From the NCBI GenBank assembly GCA_963815645.1, contig CAWFHL010000001.1, positions 2,108,001 to 2,172,000 on the forward strand: a stretch of DNA of 64,000 nucleotides, given 5' to 3'. Each line of letters starts with the position of its first letter. Position 1 is the first letter of the stretch. Shown piece by piece: positions 33,736 through 41,555 of the stretch. Under the pieces are notes generated by a model that was given only the letters and a program-made list of their open reading frames with translations, was not told the DNA's origin and did no database searches. The position numbers and the translations under genes are program-made. The DNA comes from JBBRHQ01 sp963815645 (GTDB taxonomy: Bacteria > Actinomycetota > Thermoleophilia > Solirubrobacterales > 70-9).

Positions 33736-35328
33736 TCAGCGGTCCCGCAAGGCCATGATGCCGCCGACCCCCCCGAGGTAGAGCGTCGGTTTGACATGGG
33801 GTCCGGCGCGCAGGGCGATCCCGGCATAGTGATTGTTGAAACGCCCTCCGTAGCCGGCGCGTTTCTTCCACAGTGTCTTCCCGGTTTGCATGCTGAGCGC
33901 GACCCAGTTCCAGGGGTCCGAGCCCGGAACCGCCGGGTCTTTGGCGTTCTCGAAGGTGTAGATGACACCGTTGCGACTGTTTGATTTCGAGACCACCGAG
34001 GCCGGTCGGATACGGCGGTTGGTCCAGACCTTGCGGCAGCCCTTGCCGCGGGGGCGGATGTCGATGCGCGAGATTCCAGGCTCGCTGACCAGGCCAGGGT
34101 CGCCCCCCAGGGGCGTCCCGTCCCCGATCACGTCGTTGAAGGCCTGGACGTCATAGCCGTAGTTGTTTTCGACGAAGATGCTGCGTCCGGCGGCGATCAC
34201 CGAATTCTCGGTTGCGCTGCCCCCTTTGTCGAAGACCGGGACCTTGCAGACCCTGCGGCCCGACCGCGCCCGATCTGCCGCGCGGTAGACAATGACGTTC
34301 ATCGGATCGGCGTTGTCGGTGATCGCGACGTAGGCAGGAATGCCCCTGCGGTGGTGTCTGGGCAGCATCAGCGTCGGCGTGGTGCCGCTGCCCGCGTTGA
34401 CCTGACCTGTCTTCATCGTGCCCGTGTTGGCGTAGCGTGCCCGCCAGATGACATGCGGTTTGAGGCCCGGGCCAGTGCGGAATTTGTACATAGCTTTGTC
34501 AGTGACGATGTAGGTGCCGTCGCGTGCGACGGCGAAGGAGTTCTCGATCTCCTCCCCCAGCCGGATCGAGCGACAGCGACGCGTCTTCCGGTCGAGGACG
34601 CCAACCGTGCCCTGCTGACGGCCGATAAACCAGAGCCTGCCCCGGTAATCCGGTAACACCGAGGGTATCCGCTCACCCGGTCCCAGGCATGGAGTGGGGT
34701 CGTAGCGCGAGAGGATCTTGAAGTCGGGGCGACCGTGCTGCCGAGTTTCGCCGACGACGAAGATGCGGCGGTCTGTGGTGGCGAAGATCGATCGGTCTTG
34801 GTTGTCGAGGTAGAAGTAGACACCGCCGGCTGTATTCAGGGCCGGGTTCGTCCCCGCGGGTGGCGGCACGTAGGGCATCTGCTTGAAGGCGAGCACGTCG
34901 AGCGTGTTCGGGTCGAGCATGTAGAGCCCGGGGCCGTTGCCGATATCGGTGCAGGAGCCGATCAGCCTGCCCTTACTGTCAAATGTGAGGGTGATGCAGT
35001 CCCGCTTGATCGCTGTCGAGAAGACTCGCGGGTTTCGTCCCAGCGGCCCGGCGTACCGGCTGTAGTTGTCGGTCATCCAGGTGTCGTTGTGGACGCTGTT
35101 GTTCGGATCGGGAGCCATCAGCGGATGCTGAGGCGCCTTCCAGCCGATCGAGAATGGGCTGGGACGCGCAGGGCTTCCCGTGTAGGAGGGGGTCGAGGGC
35201 GGCGGGCCCGAGTTGATCAGCGGAACCGCCGGTTCCACCGCGGCGCCCGCAGCCGCCGGCGTCGCCCCCACCGCGAAGAGCGCCGCCACCGCCGCGATCA
35301 GCTTGCGCGATCCCCAATCTGAACTCAT
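33736..35328 (-). CDS. Secreted PQQ-like beta-propeller protein
   Basis: A 530-residue exported protein. Signal peptide about residues 8-29 (LIAAVAALFAVGATPAAAGAA). Repeated blade-like units follow, such as GRLIGSCTDIGNGPGLYMLDPNTLDVLAF, DYRGRLWFIGRQQGTVGVLDRKT and, at the end, WNWVALSMQTGKTLWKKR with LYLGGVGGIMALRD. The 'TGK.LW...' and final 'ALR' strands are typical of quinoprotein-like propellers. No cofactor ligands can be assigned, so a dehydrogenase role is not claimed. It is divergent from a TetR gene with only 79 bases between, and is the likely target of that regulator. Confidence 0.72.
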   Translation of the reverse strand: MSSDWGSRKLIAAVAALFAVGATPAAAGAAVEPAVPLINSGPPPSTPSYTGSPARPSPFSIGWKAPQHPLMAPDPNNSVHNDTWMTDNYSRYAGPLGRNPRVFSTAIKRDCITLTFDSKGRLIGSCTDIGNGPGLYMLDPNTLDVLAFKQMPYVPPPAGTNPALNTAGGVYFYLDNQDRSIFATTDRRIFVVGETRQHGRPDFKILSRYDPTPCLGPGERIPSVLPDYRGRLWFIGRQQGTVGVLDRKTRRCRSIRLGEEIENSFAVARDGTYIVTDKAMYKFRTGPGLKPHVIWRARYANTGTMKTGQVNAGSGTTPTLMLPRHHRRGIPAYVAITDNADPMNVIVYRAADRARSGRRVCKVPVFDKGGSATENSVIAAGRSIFVENNYGYDVQAFNDVIGDGTPLGGDPGLVSEPGISRIDIRPRGKGCRKVWTNRRIRPASVVSKSNSRNGVIYTFENAKDPAVPGSDPWNWVALSMQTGKTLWKKRAGYGGRFNNHYAGIALRAGPHVKPTLYLGGVGGIMALRDR

Positions 35329-35365
35329 GCCCGTCCTTCCGTCTTCTGAGGTGGAAAGGAAAGCA

Positions 35366-35393
35366 CGTTATTGGCGACTTGTCAAATATAACG
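35366..35393. promoter_or_regulatory. Candidate TetR operator in the divergent intergenic region
   Basis: Inverted repeat CGTTAT...ATAACG with 16 bases between arms, in an AT-rich island between the propeller gene and the TetR gene. A TATGAT box at 35396-35401 could serve the TetR gene. Confidence 0.45.
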
Positions 35394-35407
35394 GCTATGA
35401 TTTCCCC

Positions 35408-36034
35408 GTGGCGCCAGAAGCACGCACCCGCCTCACCCCGGACAGCCGCCGCCGCCAGATCCTTGACGTCGCCCGGCGGCTCTACGCCACCCACCCCTAC
35501 GCAGCGGTCACGACCGCCGAGGTTGCCCACGAGGCTGGGGTCACGCGAGGCCTGGTTCATCACTACTTTGGCGGCGTCCGAGATCTCTACATCACCGTGC
35601 TCGAGGAGGTGGCGGCCGAGGCAATCGCCATTCCTGGCAGCATCGAGGGGCTCTCTCGTGAACAGCGGGTCGCGCGCAACATCGACGCCTGGCTAGATCT
35701 GACGGAATCCAACCGCGAGACGTTTTTTGCATTGGCCATGCATGGCGGCGCGATTCCGGACCCCGTGATTCGCAAGCTTGTGGATGCAGGCCGAGATGCG
35801 GCGACGGACCGGATCGTCGAAGCGAATTCCGACCTGATATCCGACACCCCGGGCGCCCGCCTGGCACTACGGGGACTTCTAGCGATGCACGAAGCCGCCT
35901 GCGCGCAATGGCTCAGCGGCAAAGTCTCCCGCGATCAGGTCCACACCCTGCTGACGAGCGTGTTCCTGGACCTGTTGACGCGGACGATCCCACAGCTGGA
36001 GGGGACCGTGGAGGCAGTGTCGAGCGGCTCTTAG
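35408..36034 (+). CDS. TetR/AcrR family transcriptional regulator
   Basis: A 208-residue repressor-type protein. The N-terminal helix-turn-helix spans about residues 10-60, with SRRRQILDVARRLY, VTTAEVAHEAGVTRGLVHHYFG and RDLYITVLEEV. The C-terminal ligand domain is helical with no distinguishing motif. GTG 35408 is chosen because it gives the normal short extension before the DNA-binding domain; the frame is open further upstream. It probably represses itself and the divergent propeller gene through the inverted repeat just upstream. The ligand is unknown. Confidence 0.85.
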   Translation: MAPEARTRLTPDSRRRQILDVARRLYATHPYAAVTTAEVAHEAGVTRGLVHHYFGGVRDLYITVLEEVAAEAIAIPGSIEGLSREQRVARNIDAWLDLTESNRETFFALAMHGGAIPDPVIRKLVDAGRDAATDRIVEANSDLISDTPGARLALRGLLAMHEAACAQWLSGKVSRDQVHTLLTSVFLDLLTRTIPQLEGTVEAVSSGS

Positions 36035-36143
36035 ACCGCTCCATCCTCCTCGCCTGGCCGCCGCTCCCCGCCGGGCTTCGAATTGCTAGGGCGGGCCCTC
36101 TCGGAGGCAAGGCGGAATGGGTAAGCTCGTGCAGGGCGTTTGA

Positions 36144-37022
36144 GTGAAACCCGCGGGCACAGCAGCAGCCAACCTGGAGGCCGTACGGGCCTGGGACACC
36201 GTCCTATACGAGCGGTGGAAGAGCAACCGCAAGGTGTTTGTCCGTGCGCTGGACGAGATCACCGAAGAGGTCTTCGATCGCTTTCCCCCGCCAGAGGGCG
36301 GACGCTGCATCGACGTCGGCTGCGGGTTCGGCGATACGACCCAGCGGCTCGCTGAGCTCGTGGGAGCCGGAGGATTCGCGCTCGGCACCGACTCCTCACC
36401 GAAGTTCGTTGAGGACGCCCGGCGCGAAGCGGCTGAGGCGGGTGTTGACAACATCGACTTTGAGGTCGCCGATGCGCAGACGGCGGATTGGGACCCGAGC
36501 TACGACTACGCCTTCTCGCGCATGGGGACGCAGTTCTTCGCCGCGCCCGTCCCTGCCATGCGTACGATCCGCGCGGCTCTCAAGCCCGGCGGCAAGCTTC
36601 GCAAGATATGTTGGCGCCGCAAGGAGGAGAGCGAGTTCTGGGCGGAGACCGAGCAGGTGGTGCAGCGCTTTCTCTCGCGCCCCGACGAGTATGACGCCGA
36701 CACCTGCGGGCCCGGACCGTTCTCGCTGGGGAATCCCGAGACGACCCGCGGCATTCTCGAGGGCGCGGGATTCGAGCAGATCGAGCTGCACCGGTGCGAC
36801 TTCGACTACTACATGGGCAAGGACCTGGATGAGGCAGTCGAAGCGCTGCTCGCGATCGGACCAGGGGCCGAGCTGATTCGTCTCAACGGCGAGTTGGGAG
36901 AGAGCCGTCGGCCCGAGATAGCTGAGGCGCTCTCCGACCACTACAGGGCCTGGCAGCAGCCGGACGGCTCCGTTGTCGGCCGCGGGTCCGCCTGGATCGT
37001 CACCGCCACCAACCCCGGGTAG
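36144..37022 (+). CDS. Class I SAM-dependent methyltransferase
   Basis: A 292-residue protein with the SAM motif CIDVGCGFGDTTQRLAEL near residues 53-70, the acidic site GTDSS near 82, DAQTADW near 110 and the post-motif block AALKPGGKLRKICWRRKEES. The length and ubiE-like layout (ALKPGG) fit a small-molecule C- or O-methyltransferase. It stands alone between the TetR gene and a cyclase remnant, so no pathway can be named. Start is GTG 36144. Confidence 0.8.
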   Translation: MKPAGTAAANLEAVRAWDTVLYERWKSNRKVFVRALDEITEEVFDRFPPPEGGRCIDVGCGFGDTTQRLAELVGAGGFALGTDSSPKFVEDARREAAEAGVDNIDFEVADAQTADWDPSYDYAFSRMGTQFFAAPVPAMRTIRAALKPGGKLRKICWRRKEESEFWAETEQVVQRFLSRPDEYDADTCGPGPFSLGNPETTRGILEGAGFEQIELHRCDFDYYMGKDLDEAVEALLAIGPGAELIRLNGELGESRRPEIAEALSDHYRAWQQPDGSVVGRGSAWIVTATNPG

Positions 37023-37057
37023 GGCGCGAATTTGCTTCGACGCGCTTATCCGAGCGC

Positions 37058-37270
37058 TTAGAGCTGCTGATCCTCCGGGACGCCCTTGAGCGTGTGGGTG
37101 CCGGGATCTTCGAACCGTTGGCCAGAGCCCGCGGGAAGGTCGCGGACCGTGCGCGAGGCGAACACTTCATGTTCGCCGGCCTCGCCCATGACACGGGCGG
37201 CGACGTGGACGGCGAGGCCCGCGATCTCTGCGCCCTGGAGCTGGTCCAGCCGCTGATTGGGGTCTGGCTA
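37058..37270 (-). pseudogene. C-terminal remnant of a class III adenylate/guanylate cyclase domain
   Basis: Minus strand: GAEIAGLAVHVAARVMGEAG, then EHEVFASRTVRDLPAGSGQRF, then EDPGTHTLKGVPEDQQL and TAA. This is the end of actinobacterial cyclase domains (GlAVHiAARvm..A..gEvLvS.tv.dL..gSg..F.drG.h.LKGvp). An in-frame TAG lies just upstream and the catalytic Asp/metal sites are missing, so it is dead. It overlaps nothing else but ends close to the fluoride riboswitch on the other strand. Confidence 0.7.
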
Positions 37271-37291
37271 GGTCCGCTATCGTCCTACCTG

Positions 37292-37360
37292 ACCAGATGA
37301 GGCTCTGGTGTAGAGGCACACATGCCTCTCGAACCGCCGCAGGGTTGGCTGATGGCTTCT
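37292..37360 (+). ncRNA. Fluoride riboswitch (crcB RNA motif)
   Basis: Stem P1 ACCAG/CTGGT closes the eight-base loop ATGAGGCT. The Thermotoga petrophila fluoride aptamer has the same layout, with a five-base-pair stem around AUGAGGCC. Downstream, AACCGCC...GGCTGATGGCTTCT matches the conserved 3' half (GGGC-UGAUGGCCUCU). Loop GAGGCT can pair with GGCTTC (37354-37359) as the conserved pseudoknot, using two G-U pairs. An extra hairpin AGAGGC/GCCTCT (37312-37329) is inserted between P1 and the second stem. It sits directly upstream of two crcB genes, the canonical targets. Recognition is by pattern; no covariance search was run. Confidence 0.85.
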
Positions 37361-37386
37361 TTCGCTGAACCACGCAACTAGCGAAA
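37360..37386 (+). promoter_or_regulatory. crcB: Expression-platform hairpin of the fluoride riboswitch
   Basis: TTTCGCT (37360-37366) pairs with AGCGAAA (37380-37386). The 3' arm overlaps the start of the ribosome site AAAGGAG (37384-37390) of the first crcB gene. The 5' arm starts at the last base of the aptamer. Aptamer folding could therefore control ribosome access. Translational control is an inference. Confidence 0.6.
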
Positions 37387-37401
37387 GGAGCTACCTGAGC
37401 A

Positions 37402-37800
37402 ATGCCTGATCTGGACCGTCGAGAGCTCTTGGCGATCTTCGCCGGAGGCGCCGCGGGCGGCCTGCTGCGGGCTGGGCTTACCAGCGGTTACGGCGACGCT
37501 GCCCCGGGCTGGCCCTGGGTGACCTTCGCTGCGAACGTTCTCGGCGCCTTCCTACTCGGCTACTTCATCACTCGCCTGCAGGAGCGTCTGCCTCTCTCCA
37601 CTTTCCGCAGACCGCTGTTGGGAACTGGCTTCTGCGGCGCGCTGACGACCTTCTCGACGATGCAGATCGAGCTCTTAAAGATGCTCGACGCCGGCCGCCT
37701 CACTCTCGCTTGTGGCTATGGCCTCGGCACGATTGCGGCGGGCTTCGCGGGCATCTACCTCGCGACGGCGCTGGTGCGCAGGCCTAGGTTCAGCTCGTGA
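37402..37800 (+). CDS. crcB: Fluoride channel CrcB/FluC, subunit 1
   Basis: A 132-residue four-helix membrane protein that exports fluoride as part of a dual-topology dimer. Visible motifs are GGAAGGLLRAGL near 15, the pore Asn in TFAANVLGAFLLGYF near 45, and GFCGALTTFSTMQ near 75, which holds the phenylalanine/threonine track and the central Na+ site residues. ATG 37402 follows AAGGAG by eleven bases. Paired with the next gene, which encodes a diverged homologue, it probably forms a heterodimer in which each chain has a fixed opposite orientation. Controlled by the riboswitch upstream. Confidence 0.92.
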   Translation: MPDLDRRELLAIFAGGAAGGLLRAGLTSGYGDAAPGWPWVTFAANVLGAFLLGYFITRLQERLPLSTFRRPLLGTGFCGALTTFSTMQIELLKMLDAGRLTLACGYGLGTIAAGFAGIYLATALVRRPRFSS

Positions 37801-38162
37801 GCGTTGCCGTCTGGGTGGCGGTCGCGGGGCTCGGGGGCACCGGTGCGATCGCACGCTTCCTCCTCGACGCCGCAGTCTCCTCTCGAGCCGGACGCGGATT
37901 CCCCTACGGCACCCTCGCCGTCAACGCCAGCGGCGCCTTCGTCCTCGGCCTCCTCCTCGGCGTCGCTTTGGAGGGCGATGCCTACCTGCTCGCCGGCACC
38001 GCGACCCTCGGTTCCTACACCACCTTCTCGACCTGGATGTTCGAGACCCACCGTCTCGGCGAGGAGGGCGAGATCGGCCTCCTGTGGGCCAACGTGCTCG
38101 TCAGCATGATCGTCGGCCTTGGAGCCGCGGTGCTGGGACGCGCGATCGGAGAGATGCTGTGA
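37797..38162 (+). CDS. crcB: Fluoride channel CrcB/FluC, subunit 2
   Basis: A 121-residue homologue of the preceding protein, with GGTGAIARFLLD near 10, the pore Asn in LAVNASGAFVLGLLLG near 38 and GTATLGSYTTFSTWMFE near 70. The start GTG 37797 overlaps the stop of subunit 1 by four bases, which favours equimolar synthesis. Two-gene FluC systems are well known in Gram-positive bacteria and work as heterodimers. Its own stop overlaps the start of the DUF190 gene. Confidence 0.92.
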   Translation: MSVAVWVAVAGLGGTGAIARFLLDAAVSSRAGRGFPYGTLAVNASGAFVLGLLLGVALEGDAYLLAGTATLGSYTTFSTWMFETHRLGEEGEIGLLWANVLVSMIVGLGAAVLGRAIGEML

Positions 38163-39235
38163 ACGAGGACTGCCTGAAGCTGACGACCTACTTCGGCGAG
38201 CGGGACCGACTGGACCAGCGGCCGGTCGCGGACGCCCTGCTGGATCTCTACGCCAAGGCCGAGATCGAAACCAGTGTGCTGCTTCGTGGCGTCACCGGGT
38301 TCGGCTCGAAGCACCACCTGCGCACGGATCGCCTGCTGACCCTCTCTGAAGATCTGCCGCTGATCTCGGTCGCAGTCGACACCCGCCCCCGGATCGAGGC
38401 GGTGCTCGGCCGGGTGAGCAAGCTCCAGCGCCGGGGCCTGCTGACCCTGGAGCGGGCCCGGATGATCACCGACGGAGTTGATGAGGTCTTGTTGCCGGAG
38501 GAGTTGAGCGAGGCCACGAAACTGACCGTCTACGTGGGAAGGCGGGAGCAGGTCGAGGGCAGGCCGGCCTACATGGCGGTCTGTGACCTCCTGCATCGGC
38601 GAGGCATCGCGGGCGCAACGGCGCTACTCGGCGTCGACGGCACCGTTCGCGGGGAGCGCAAGCGGGCGCGTTTCATCGCCCGCAACGGCGACGTTCCGAT
38701 GATGGTGCTAGCCGTTGGCACGGGTGAGCGAATTGCCGCCGTGCTGCCCGAGCTTGCCGAGCTGCTCGAGCGACCGCTGTTCACGCTCGAGCGCGTCCGG
38801 GTCTGCAAGCGCGATGGTGAGCTGATCGAGCGCCCGCATGCCCTGCCGGCGAAGGACGAACATGGTCTGGACATCTGGCAGAAGCTGATGGTCTACTCAT
38901 CGGAGGGGGCGAGACACGAGGGACGGCCGTTTCACTACGAGCCGATTCGCCGACTGCGGGAGTCGAGGGCCGCGGGAGCCACTTCGGTGAGGGGGGTCTG
39001 GGGCTTCCACGGCGACCATCTGCCGCACGGCGACCGATTGCTCCAGCTCCGCCGAAACGTCCCGGTGGTCACGATCGTCGTGGATGAGCCCCAGCGGATC
39101 GCTGTCGCTTTCGAGATCGTGGACGAGCTGACCGCGGAGCGCGGGTTGGTTACCAGCGAGATGGTGCCCGCGATGGCGGCGCCGAGTGAGGACGAGCAGC
39201 GCGGCGGTCTACGCCTGGCTCGGCACCGCTTCTGA
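38159..39235 (+). CDS. Triple DUF190 (PII-like fold) protein
   Basis: A 358-residue soluble protein of three tandem DUF190 domains. The starts are LKLTTYFGERDRLDQRPV (about 5), TKLTVYVGRREQVEGRPA (about 121) and QKLMVYSSEGARHEGRPF (about 240). Each contains a G(V)xGFG/V.G.. block and a VP.....V...RI strand. Single DUF190 proteins of about 110 residues are usual, are often encoded beside crcB, and have a PII-like fold that trimerises. Three domains in one chain could make a pseudo-trimer. It overlaps crcB2 by four bases and the next gene by one. A regulatory or fluoride-sensing role towards the channel is inferred. Confidence 0.82.
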   Translation: MNEDCLKLTTYFGERDRLDQRPVADALLDLYAKAEIETSVLLRGVTGFGSKHHLRTDRLLTLSEDLPLISVAVDTRPRIEAVLGRVSKLQRRGLLTLERARMITDGVDEVLLPEELSEATKLTVYVGRREQVEGRPAYMAVCDLLHRRGIAGATALLGVDGTVRGERKRARFIARNGDVPMMVLAVGTGERIAAVLPELAELLERPLFTLERVRVCKRDGELIERPHALPAKDEHGLDIWQKLMVYSSEGARHEGRPFHYEPIRRLRESRAAGATSVRGVWGFHGDHLPHGDRLLQLRRNVPVVTIVVDEPQRIAVAFEIVDELTAERGLVTSEMVPAMAAPSEDEQRGGLRLARHRF

Positions 39236-39996
39236 TGATCGCCTCGGCGCAGGCGGGACTTGCCCTCTCGGTCTTTCTCGCCTGCGCGGTGGAGGCGGTC
39301 GAGGCGCTGACGATCGTGCTCGCGGTGGGCAGCACCCGCAGCTGGCGCTCGGCGCTCCTCGGGGTCGCCGCTTCGCTGGTGGCCTTGGCAATGGTCGTGA
39401 TCGCCCTCGGGCCAACCCTGACTTCGCTGCCGCTCGGCGTCCTGCGCGTGGTGGTTGGTGGGCTACTCCTGGTCTTCGGCCTGCAGTGGCTGCGCAAGGC
39501 GATCCTGCGGGCAGCCGGCATGAAGGCCCTCCACGACGAGCTCGGGACCTTCTCCGAGGAGACCGCGGCCGCCCGCGCCGCCGGACCGCGAGCCGCGGAG
39601 TTCGACGCCTACTCCTTCGCGATCTCCTTCAAAGGCGTCTTGCTGGAGGGACTCGAGGTCGCCTTCATCGTTCTCACCTTCGGTGCCAACCAGCAAGATG
39701 TCGGGCTCGCGGCGATCGCCGCAGCGGCCGCAGTCGCGGTTGTCGTCGTCGCCGGAATCGCCGTCCGAGCGCCGCTTGCGCGGGTCCCCGAGAACAAGCT
39801 GAAGTTCGCGGTCGGAGTGATGCTGAGCTCCTTCGGGATGTTCTGGGCGGCGGAGGGCGCCGGCGCCGAATGGCCAGGAGGTGACGCCGCGCTGCTGGCG
39901 ATCATCCCGATGACCTTGGCCTTTGGCCTCGCCTTGGTCGCGGCGCTCCGGCGGGCCGGCGCTGCCTCGGACCCACTGCGGGAGGCCGCACCGTGA
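39235..39996 (+). CDS. Multi-pass membrane protein, COG4280-like
   Basis: A 253-residue protein with about six or seven transmembrane helices. Two internally similar halves each carry an acidic membrane motif: CAVEAVEALTIVLAVG near 17-32 and FKGVLLEGLEVAFIVLTFG near 137-155. The E..E motif pair recalls transporters of the LysE/TMEM165/Ftr1 kind, so transport of an ion or small molecule is likely. It matches my recollection of COG4280 (predicted membrane protein). ATG 39235 overlaps the DUF190 stop. Its position in a fluoride-switched operon suggests a part in fluoride or related ion handling; this is not established. Confidence 0.7.
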   Translation: MIASAQAGLALSVFLACAVEAVEALTIVLAVGSTRSWRSALLGVAASLVALAMVVIALGPTLTSLPLGVLRVVVGGLLLVFGLQWLRKAILRAAGMKALHDELGTFSEETAAARAAGPRAAEFDAYSFAISFKGVLLEGLEVAFIVLTFGANQQDVGLAAIAAAAAVAVVVVAGIAVRAPLARVPENKLKFAVGVMLSSFGMFWAAEGAGAEWPGGDAALLAIIPMTLAFGLALVAALRRAGAASDPLREAAP

Positions 39997-40208
39997 CGCG
40001 CATCCGCACGCTGGCGTTCGGAGTCTGGGACTTCGTTGTCGGCGACGACTGGCGCACGGCGTTTGGCGTCATCGTCGCGATCGCACTCACCGCGTCGATA
40101 GCGGCGCTGGGCGCGTCGGCTTGGTGGGTCCTTCCGGTCGCCGTTGGCGGTTTGCTGGCGCTCTCGCTGAGGTCCGAGGCGCGGCGCTTCAGGACTCTTC
40201 GCGACTGA
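39993..40208 (+). CDS. Small two-helix membrane protein ending the fluoride operon
   Basis: A 71-residue protein with two hydrophobic helices (about 22-38 TAFGVIVAIALTASIAALG, 43-58 WWVLPVAVGGLLALSL). GTG 39993 overlaps the preceding stop by four bases, so it is co-translated with the COG4280-like protein. It is probably an accessory subunit of that membrane protein. No family recognised. The interval 40209-40340 after it holds no gene. Confidence 0.6.
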   Translation: MTRIRTLAFGVWDFVVGDDWRTAFGVIVAIALTASIAALGASAWWVLPVAVGGLLALSLRSEARRFRTLRD

Positions 40209-40340
40209 GCCAGCCCTTTGACCGCTTCCAAGCTTGCCGGGACAGGCCCGGTTCCAACTCCGATGACGGGGAGCACCGGAAAGAACCCGGCCCCCGCCCA
40301 CCCGTCGACGATTGGTGAACGCCGGAGGAATACGACGCGC

Positions 40341-40530
40341 TCAGCCCACAATCCCTTTCACCACGCGGTCGGCCGGGCGGCCTTGCTCCATCTCCCACTG
40401 CACGCCCCACGGATCGATCCAGTAGAAGAACTTGTAGGGATACGGGGTGATCTCCTCGGGGCCGCCCGCTCGAAACCGAGTTGATATCGGAGATGGCTTG
40501 GATATCTCGTTGCGGGCTGAAGTCGTTCAT
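40341..40530 (-). pseudogene. VOC-family (glyoxalase fold) remnant
   Basis: Minus strand: EEITPYPYKFFYWIDPWGVQ, then WEMEQGRPADRVVKGIVG and stop. FFY..DP.G..WE.E.G is the C-terminal module of VOC/glyoxalase proteins. An ATG at 40530 starts MNDFSPQRDIQAISDINSV in another frame, which may be the original N-terminus joined by an internal deletion. Too short and out of frame to be functional. Confidence 0.55.
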
Positions 40531-40721
40531 TTGCTCCTCGGGCGGGCGAATCGGCGTGGTCGGCGCAGGCTATATCGCGCCTGAGGGGGTGGTGTCGGGG
40601 GATGCCTGGCGGAGGCGTCGGCGCCCGGCGGATACGCTCGATGAGTGAACTCCACTGATCCCCTATTGCCGCCGCGCGGCGGCTTGGACGGGGACCATCC
40701 AGCGCTCGGTCCAAAGCTCTG

Positions 40722-41447
40722 ATGGCAGCGGCGTTGGGCTGGGGCGGTCTCGCCGCCGCCTCCCTCGTTCTTGGCGTCGTCTTGGCCTTCGTACGCGGCT
40801 GGCCCCCGATGATGATCGGCTTGATCTTGGCCTTCGGTGCGGGTGCCTTGATCAGCGCGGTCAGCTTTGAGCTCGCCGAGGAGGGGATTCGGGTTGGTAG
40901 CGCTCGGGCAGTCGGGATCGGACTCGCTGTCGGGGCACTCACGTATTACCTGGCCGACGGTTTGATCGCGCGCCGCACCGGGACGGGCGCCGGAAAGGCT
41001 GGCAGAACCCGCGGGCCGAACTCGGGAGTCGGTCTCGCGCTTGGCTCATTCCTGGACGGCGTTCCGGAGCAGCTCGTTCTCGGGGTTGGGCTCGCGGGTG
41101 GCCAAGGCGTCAGCGTTGCGCTCCTTGTGGCGATTTTCGTTTCGAATCTGCCAGAGGGGATCGGTTCGGCGGCGGACATGAAGGCCGCAGGGACATCGCG
41201 GGAAAAGATCATCAGGCTCTTCGTGGCCGTCGGCTTGGTGTGCACTCTGGCCACGGGTCTCGGATACGCAATCGCCGACTCGATTTCCGGCGAGTCTCAA
41301 GCCATCGTCAACGGCTTCGCAGCTGGGGCTCTGCTGGTCATGCTGATCGACTCGATGATCCCTGAGGCAAGCAGGAAGGCGGGACGACCCGCGGGGTTGT
41401 TTACCGTCGTCGGATTCGCGGTTGCAGCCGCGCTCTCACACGTCTAG
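40722..41447 (+). CDS. ZIP-family metal transporter
   Basis: A 241-residue protein with about seven to eight membrane helices. The signature GSFLDGVPEQLVLGVGL near 107-123 corresponds to helix IV of ZIP transporters (H/D.xPEG-like metal site). VSNLPEGIGSAADM near 140-155 corresponds to helix V (NLPEG). It should move divalent metal ions such as Zn2+, Fe2+ or Mn2+ down their gradient. The His of the usual HNxPEG is Asp here (DGVPEQ), which may change metal preference. A GC-rich 16-bp palindrome lies at 40668-40683 upstream. No regulator of metal uptake is adjacent. Confidence 0.82.
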   Translation: MAAALGWGGLAAASLVLGVVLAFVRGWPPMMIGLILAFGAGALISAVSFELAEEGIRVGSARAVGIGLAVGALTYYLADGLIARRTGTGAGKAGRTRGPNSGVGLALGSFLDGVPEQLVLGVGLAGGQGVSVALLVAIFVSNLPEGIGSAADMKAAGTSREKIIRLFVAVGLVCTLATGLGYAIADSISGESQAIVNGFAAGALLVMLIDSMIPEASRKAGRPAGLFTVVGFAVAAALSHV

Positions 41448-41555
41448 ACGTGTGGCTCGCCCTCAGATCACCACGCCCCGTGAGAGACAGCCCGTGACCT
41501 CGAGGCGGTCGCCCCGGTTGAGTCCCCGCCGCAAACCGACGAAGCGGTCACCTGT

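Noticed and set aside
38159..39235. Extension of the DUF190 gene upstream to 37712
   Set aside because: The extra residues are Arg-rich shadow of crcB2. GTG 38159 with a four-base overlap fits the operon.
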